Positions 59,384-64,000 of a DNA stretch of 64,000 bases are shown here, piece by piece. Each line of letters begins with the position of its first letter. The stretch's first letter is position 1. Under the pieces are notes generated by a model, which ran no database searches, was not told the origin of the DNA, and saw nothing but the letters and a program-made list of their open reading frames with translations. Origin of the DNA: Gemmatimonadota bacterium (lineage in GTDB: Bacteria > Gemmatimonadota > Gemmatimonadetes > Longimicrobiales > Gaopeijiaceae); contig JAUIEJ010000010.1 of assembly GCA_030428885.1 (NCBI GenBank), positions 124,001 to 188,000 on the forward strand. Direction: 5' to 3'. The position numbers and the translations under genes were made by a program.

Positions 59384-61276
59384 TCAGAAGAGGCGATCCT
59401 TGGAGATCCGGTAGAGGGGGACTCCGGCGCGGGCGCCGGGGCGGAGGGCTCGAAGCGAGTCCACCACCCCGGCGTCTCGCACGTCCAGTGCGGCGCCGTA
59501 CCCCGTGGACAGGACGATCCACCCGGGATGGGGCGGCACCGTGTCGGGCCGGAGGCGCACGCGGGGATCGTCGCTCCCGGCGTACCGCAGCCACACCAGG
59601 GGGGAGCCGCCGTAGCTTTCGTCCGGAACCTCGGGCTCCCAGACCCCCGGGACCAGGTCGCCGAGGAGCTCGGACGCCAGGAAGACCCGAGGATCCGACC
59701 GGTCGTAGCCGGGAACGTCGATCTGGATCCAGGCGCCCACCCGTTGGGGCGTCCGGTCCAGGACGTAGTCCCTCTGCCAGGACAGGCCCCACGCCGCCAC
59801 CAGACCGAGGCCCAACGCCCCCAGCGCCGGCACCCGGCGCACGTGACCGGGGCGCACCCAGGGATGGGTCCACACCACGACCCAGGGGAGGACCATGGCC
59901 GGAACGAAGTAGTGGAGCGAGATCCGGTACTGCACCTGGAAGAGGCCCGCGTACAGGAGGGTGAGGAGGGCCACGGCGCGCCCCACCCCCGTCTGGCCCG
60001 GGAAGAGCAGGAGCGCGACCGCCGGGACGATGCCCGCCGGGATCACCCACAGCCGGGGCCGCGCCCAATCGGACACATCCAGGGCCCGAATGCGGTCCAG
60101 CAGCTCGGTGAAGGAGTATTCGTGGCCCACGGGCACCGTCGTGCCCGCCGTGAGCGCGGCCGTCAGCAGCGAGGACAGCACCACGGCCCCGACGCAGAGT
60201 CCACCCGTGAGGACCAGCCGACCCCAGGGCACCGGCCGCAGGGTCGCCAGCGCCGCCAGACCGAACAGCCCCAGGAGGGGCACCCCGCTGGGCAGGCCCG
60301 CGCAGGTGAGGAACGCGAAGCCCGCCATCCACCCCCGACGCTCCGCTACGAACGCCCAGATGAACCCCAGGAGCGAGGCCACGAAGAGGGTGTCCTGCGT
60401 GCCCGGAAGGGCCAGGTCGGAGACGTAGGGACTGTAGGTGGCGCTGAAGGCGAGGACCGCCATGAACAGCGCCGAGCCGGCCCACTGGATCACCGCCGAG
60501 ACGGGACCCGGCTCCCCTCCGCCCGCTCGGGCCACGGCGAAGATCCCGGCCCCCATGGGAAGGAGATAGAAGAGGGCGGGAAGTCGCGCCGCACCCTCCA
60601 TCTCCCCCAGCAGCCGCATGAACCAGACCCCGGGCCAGGCGAAGGTCACCGACGTCGGACCGGGAAAGGCGGAGAGGATGCCCGCCTCGGGGGACCAGAA
60701 GGGTGACGGCGCCTCCAGCATGCGCCGCACCGATTCGAAGGCGTGCACGCCGTCGCCGTTCATCCCCTCCCAGTGGAGGTGGGGAGCCAGGGCCGCACCC
60801 AGGCCCACCAGGGTCACCACGCCCGCACCCCACCACCCGCGCCAGAGGGGATCGTCCCGGCGACGTTCCCACCCACCGGCGTCGCCCCGGGAGGTCACGG
60901 CCACCCCCGCGGCCGCCGCCACGCCGCACAGCACCGCGAAGGCGGACCCTCGAACCCCGGGGGCGAAGGCGGCCAGGAGGGTCGTGAGGACCGCCTGCCC
61001 GCCCAGGGCGACGGCGAACATGCGGAGGAACCACCCGAACGGCTCGTCGCCGTCGGCGCGCGGGAACCAGGCCCAGGCCGGGGCGAGGTAGAGCCCGAAC
61101 ACGGCGAGGGAGGCCAGGGGCGCCGCCGCCCAGGCCAGGAGGGCGTCGACGGACCTGGCGGCCGGTTGAGGACCGGCGACGGGCACGCGGGCCGCCACTT
61201 CGGCGAAGACGTGGGGGGCCGCCGCAGCCCCTGCGGTGACCAGGGCCACGACGAGGAACCGGACGCCCCGGGTCAC
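59384..61276 (-). CDS. Multi-pass membrane protein, GT-C glycosyltransferase-like
   Basis: This 630-residue protein has about a dozen membrane helices and a soluble C-terminal region of about 140 residues (VDVPGYDRSDPRVFLASELLGDLVPGVWEPE...). The N-terminal half shows HWEGMNGDGVHAFESVRRMLE, where an acidic motif (GDG) sits in the first large loop as in GT-C enzymes, although a clear DE/DD pair is not seen. It starts at a GTG overlapping the previous gene by 4 bp (GTGA), so it is the third of three coupled membrane proteins. Likely role: transfer of a sugar from a lipid-linked donor to a cell-surface acceptor. Confidence 0.68.
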   Translation of the reverse strand: MTRGVRFLVVALVTAGAAAAPHVFAEVAARVPVAGPQPAARSVDALLAWAAAPLASLAVFGLYLAPAWAWFPRADGDEPFGWFLRMFAVALGGQAVLTTLLAAFAPGVRGSAFAVLCGVAAAAGVAVTSRGDAGGWERRRDDPLWRGWWGAGVVTLVGLGAALAPHLHWEGMNGDGVHAFESVRRMLEAPSPFWSPEAGILSAFPGPTSVTFAWPGVWFMRLLGEMEGAARLPALFYLLPMGAGIFAVARAGGGEPGPVSAVIQWAGSALFMAVLAFSATYSPYVSDLALPGTQDTLFVASLLGFIWAFVAERRGWMAGFAFLTCAGLPSGVPLLGLFGLAALATLRPVPWGRLVLTGGLCVGAVVLSSLLTAALTAGTTVPVGHEYSFTELLDRIRALDVSDWARPRLWVIPAGIVPAVALLLFPGQTGVGRAVALLTLLYAGLFQVQYRISLHYFVPAMVLPWVVVWTHPWVRPGHVRRVPALGALGLGLVAAWGLSWQRDYVLDRTPQRVGAWIQIDVPGYDRSDPRVFLASELLGDLVPGVWEPEVPDESYGGSPLVWLRYAGSDDPRVRLRPDTVPPHPGWIVLSTGYGAALDVRDAGVVDSLRALRPGARAGVPLYRISKDRLF

Positions 61277-62925
61277 GGCGCCTCGGCTCCCCGCAGCCGG
61301 AAGAGGCGGAGGTCGAAGTCGTCGCCGCCGGACCGGATCAGCTCCCGTCCCCGCTGGGCCGAACGATCGTCGAGGATCCGGATGTCCTTGGGAAGGAAGC
61401 CGAACCGAGCCACCGGCGTGAGTCGCTCGTCCAGGGCGACCAGGATCCCGTCGCGCAGCACGTCGGCCACCTCCACGTACCGCCCGGTGACGAGGTAGAC
61501 CGACTCGTCCACGGCGGCCACGGCATCGGGACTCTCGGTCCGCTCGAAGGCGGGCCGCCCCCGCAGATGGAGGTAGAAGGCCAGCTCGGGCTCCCCGACC
61601 ACCACGACCCGCTGGCCCTCGGGAATGTGTCCGGTCATCTCGTCGGCCACCCGGCGCACCCCGTCGGACGGGCGCCAGGGCCCGGCCCCGCTACACCCGA
61701 CCCAGGCGGTGGCCACCACGGCGGCGCCGGCGAGGGCGGCGGCGGGCAGGAGGGCGACGTCGGTCCGGCCCCGGGCCAGGCCCCTGCCCAGCGTGGTCAG
61801 ACCCCACCCGGCCCCCAGGGCCGTGACCGCCCAGAACGGAGCCAGGAGCCGGGCATACGGATGATAGATCGGGGCCGACACCACCCAGAGGGCCACCCAC
61901 GCCAGGAGCGCCCAGGCCTGCCGGTCTCCGGGCAGCCGGACACCCCGCGCCAGCGCCAGGGCCGTGAGGACAACGGCCGCGGCGCCGGCGCCCGCCACGG
62001 CGCCGACCACGGCCACCCCGGTCAGGATCCCCACGCGTCCGGCCCCGACCCGCCCACGCCCCTGGACGCCCCATGCGGCCACCAGGGCGAGGACCGGCGC
62101 GAGGCGGCTGAAGGGCGTCTCCAGGAACGACTGCTGGGCGACCTGAATGGCCAGGTTCCCGAGCCAGGTCCCGTCGATGTTGGTGCCCTGGTAGGCCATC
62201 AGAGCCGGATACCCGATGGTCCCGTGGACGTGGAGGGCCCACGGGAGGTAGCAGAGGGCGGCCACCGCCGCCGCCACGCCCCAGGGCGCCACCCGCCGCA
62301 CCCACGCCGCCGGCCCCCTGCGTCGGTCGTTCCACAGCCCCGGCACGAACGCGGCCGAACCCACCAGCAGAGCGAACCAGCCGTGGTACTTGGTGTTCCA
62401 CGCGAGCCCCACGGCGATTCCCGCCGCCACTCCCCACCGCCACGACCCCTCTTCGGCGCTCCGCACCAGGAGGGCCACGGCGCCGATGAAGAGGAAGAGG
62501 AACGTCACGTCGGTGAGGGCCGACCGGGAGAGGGCGACGTGCAACGGGTCCAGGGCCATCATCCACGCTGCGGCGGCGCCCGCCGCCTTCCCGAACCATC
62601 GGGCGCCGACCCGACCCACGAGCGCCACGGTGGCGGTGCCCACCACGATGTTCACCAGAATCGCCTGCTCCGCAGCCACGCCCAGGAGCAGGTACGCCAG
62701 CGCCACCAATGCCGGGTAGACGGGCGGCGAGAAGAGAATCTGGTCCGGGTAGGCGCCCAGCGGTTGGGCCGCGTCGACCCAGGCCCACGCCGTGAAGACG
62801 TAGACCCCTTCATCGAAGTGGTCGATTCCCAGGGCGCCGAAGCCCCACCCCCGGGCCACCGCCGCCACCGCCACGGCGAGGACGAGGGCCAGGGAGAATC
62901 GGCGCTGTTCGGCGTCGCCCGTCAC
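61273..62925 (-). CDS. GT39-type (ArnT/PMT-like) membrane glycosyltransferase
   Basis: From the GTG overlapping the stop of the upstream gene, this is 550 residues. A GT-C acidic motif appears as HFDEGVY (D38-E39) in the first extracytoplasmic loop, as in dolichol-phosphate-mannose- or undecaprenyl-phosphate-sugar-using enzymes. About eleven further helices follow, with FLFIGAVALLVRSAEEGSWRWGVAAGIAVGLAWNTKYHGWFALLVGSAAFVPGLW and IYHPYARLLAPFWAVTALGAGWGL typical of the PMT_2/GT39 family. The C-terminal about 140 residues form an extracytoplasmic domain (VVVVGEPELAFYLHLRGRPAFERTES...). Acceptor unknown. Confidence 0.82.
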   Translation of the reverse strand: MTGDAEQRRFSLALVLAVAVAAVARGWGFGALGIDHFDEGVYVFTAWAWVDAAQPLGAYPDQILFSPPVYPALVALAYLLLGVAAEQAILVNIVVGTATVALVGRVGARWFGKAAGAAAAWMMALDPLHVALSRSALTDVTFLFLFIGAVALLVRSAEEGSWRWGVAAGIAVGLAWNTKYHGWFALLVGSAAFVPGLWNDRRRGPAAWVRRVAPWGVAAAVAALCYLPWALHVHGTIGYPALMAYQGTNIDGTWLGNLAIQVAQQSFLETPFSRLAPVLALVAAWGVQGRGRVGAGRVGILTGVAVVGAVAGAGAAAVVLTALALARGVRLPGDRQAWALLAWVALWVVSAPIYHPYARLLAPFWAVTALGAGWGLTTLGRGLARGRTDVALLPAAALAGAAVVATAWVGCSGAGPWRPSDGVRRVADEMTGHIPEGQRVVVVGEPELAFYLHLRGRPAFERTESPDAVAAVDESVYLVTGRYVEVADVLRDGILVALDERLTPVARFGFLPKDIRILDDRSAQRGRELIRSGGDDFDLRLFRLRGAEAP

Positions 62926-64000
62926 GGAGTCCCCCGGACTCGGAAGAGGGTCCCCACGGCGTTGTCCGCCACCACCTCGACCCCGGGCCGCCCCCGGAGC
63001 ATGGGGCCCACGGGAGCCCCGGCCGGGACGAACGCGAGATCGATGCCCCGATCCTCGAGGAAGGACGGCTCGGCCTCGCCGTCGAAGAACCGCCGGGCCT
63101 CGGCGGCGCGGCGATCCCATTGGGAGGTGAGGAAGAAGTGGGCCACCCAGGGGCGCCCCCGGTTCCGGGGCACGAGCCAGAGAACGTCCGGTTCTCCGGC
63201 CAACAGCACCGATTCCGGTGAAGAGGCCGTCTCCAGGGCGTCCAGGATCCGGAGGTGGTCCGGCGTCAGGTAGCTCCAGGGCTTGTCGTCGGCCACCGCC
63301 ACCCGCTGGACGTTCACACCCATTCTCCAGGCCAGGGTCGAGCCGGTGAGAACCAGAACCGTCAGCAGCGCCGGGCCGCCGATGCGGCGCCCACCCCGGA
63401 TCCAGGCCAGGGCGGCCAGCGCCGTGAGGGGATAGGCGAGGGTCATGGTGCCCCGGGACGGGTAGGGGTAGAACGGCCCCGCCAGGGTGAGGACCAGGCA
63501 TCCCAGGGCCCACCCGAAGAGCGCCCGTGTGTCGTCGTCCCGGTGACGCCAGACGGCCCCGCCACGCCACGCCAACAGGGCGAACTGGAGGGGGAAGGCC
63601 AGGAGGAGGGTGGTGGGGAGGATCAGGGGCTCCCGCCACCGGGGCATGGGGAATCCCGAGGCCCGCTGTCGGGCCAGCATCCACAGCAGGACGCCGGCCA
63701 CGGTCATGACGGACACCACGGCGCGCGCCAGGTCGGCCCGACGAAACCGCCCGTCCAGGGCGTCCAGGAGGAGCACGAACACGCCGATGGACACCAGGGT
63801 CAGCCCGGTGTAGACGTGGGCGAGGGAGGTGACGCCCCACAGGAGGGCGGTGACCGCGGTCCACCCGGCTCCGCCCCGTCCACGCCCGGCGAGGAAGGCC
63901 AGTACCGAGAGCGTCGCCAGCACCCAGATGAAGAGGAAATGGGTGTCGAAGAAGACGTTGACGAAATAGTGCTGGCGATAGTCCTCGAAGAGGGGGACGA
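62922..64000 (-). CDS. Multi-pass membrane protein, GT-C-like (5' end outside window)
   Basis: The frame is open to the right edge, so the N-terminus is missing. About 359 residues are visible, starting VPLFEDYRQHYFVNVFFDTHFLFIWVLATLSVLAFLAG. It contains about eight helices, one at ALLWGVTSLAHVYTGLTLVSIGVFVLLLDALDG, and a soluble C-terminal part (RRAAEARRFFDGEAEPSFLEDRGIDLAFVP...). The layout with paired helices, an acidic loop and an outer C-terminal domain matches the two downstream genes, which overlap in series by 4 bp each (GTGA). Together they are probably three glycosyltransferases of one surface-glycan pathway. Confidence 0.65.
   Translation of the reverse strand, partial: VPLFEDYRQHYFVNVFFDTHFLFIWVLATLSVLAFLAGRGRGGAGWTAVTALLWGVTSLAHVYTGLTLVSIGVFVLLLDALDGRFRRADLARAVVSVMTVAGVLLWMLARQRASGFPMPRWREPLILPTTLLLAFPLQFALLAWRGGAVWRHRDDDTRALFGWALGCLVLTLAGPFYPYPSRGTMTLAYPLTALAALAWIRGGRRIGGPALLTVLVLTGSTLAWRMGVNVQRVAVADDKPWSYLTPDHLRILDALETASSPESVLLAGEPDVLWLVPRNRGRPWVAHFFLTSQWDRRAAEARRFFDGEAEPSFLEDRGIDLAFVPAGAPVGPMLRGRPGVEVVADNAVGTLFRVRGTP

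Noticed and set aside
1-64000. tRNA or rRNA genes
   Set aside because: No cloverleaf-like segment with a CCA end or rRNA-like block was recognised by eye in the intergenic spaces; a covariance search would be needed to be certain.

Overview
The window is very GC-rich, densely coded bacterial chromosome with many 1-4 bp start/stop overlaps (ATGA, GTGA) and frequent GTG starts. The gene content fits Gemmatimonadota best, with Acidobacteriota as the main alternative: a PadR regulator coupled to a duplicated (ADOP-type) FtsX/MacB permease, a TIGR02999-like ECF sigma factor coupled to a Ser/Thr kinase with C-terminal repeats, Tat-exported Gfo/Idh/MocA proteins, DUF1080 lipoproteins and large secreted S9, M1 and M14 peptidases. 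No rRNA, tRNA, CRISPR array, insertion sequence or prophage was recognised. Family names come from motif recognition by eye, not from database searches.

Layout. 1-3.4 kb: end of a membrane protein, a small 'holin-like' membrane protein, an RlmL-type rRNA methyltransferase and a divergent lipoprotein. 3.5-12.9 kb: an eight-gene, tightly coupled operon (Tat Gfo/Idh/MocA, DUF1080 lipoprotein, Tat sugar isomerase-like TIM barrel, GMC oxidoreductase, Tat LacC/gluconate-dehydrogenase-subunit-3-like partner, MFS transporter, exported VOC protein, cytoplasmic Gfo/Idh/MocA). It reads as a mainly periplasmic oxidative glycoside (3-keto-sugar) pathway. 13-24 kb: a kinase-TPR protein, an FMN glutamate-synthase-like enzyme, an ECF sigma/anti-sigma pair whose anti-sigma carries a YCII-like domain, an ABC exporter, a second sugar isomerase, a cysteine-rich protein and an M1 peptidase. 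24-31 kb: an S9 peptidase, a cold-shock protein, a small membrane protein with a winged-helix regulator, a medium-chain oxidoreductase, a decayed SDR pseudogene and a GNAT enzyme. 31-38.5 kb: two minus-strand runs with DinB proteins, a methyltransferase-VOC fusion and a coupled set of exported hydrolase-like lipoproteins.

38.6-50.8 kb: an SDR divergent from its likely AraC regulator, an AGE epimerase, PadR plus an ADOP permease, an AbiEi/DUF559 protein next to a non-coding repeat cluster, and a 1488-residue M14 peptidase with a 4 x 57 bp repeat. 50.8-64 kb: phosphoglucomutase, an APH-fold pseudokinase with a candidate GEMM-I (cyclic dinucleotide) riboswitch in its leader, an exported DsrE-like protein, an ECF sigma/Ser-Thr kinase operon with a promoter that suggests a leaderless transcript, a winged-helix methyltransferase and three overlapping multi-pass GT-C-like membrane proteins, the last running off the window.

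The most noteworthy items are the oxidative glycoside operon with its exported VOC protein and MFS loop insertion, the candidate riboswitch with its pseudokinase, the anti-sigma/YCII fusion, the methyltransferase/VOC fusion and the repeat cluster beside the DUF559 gene.
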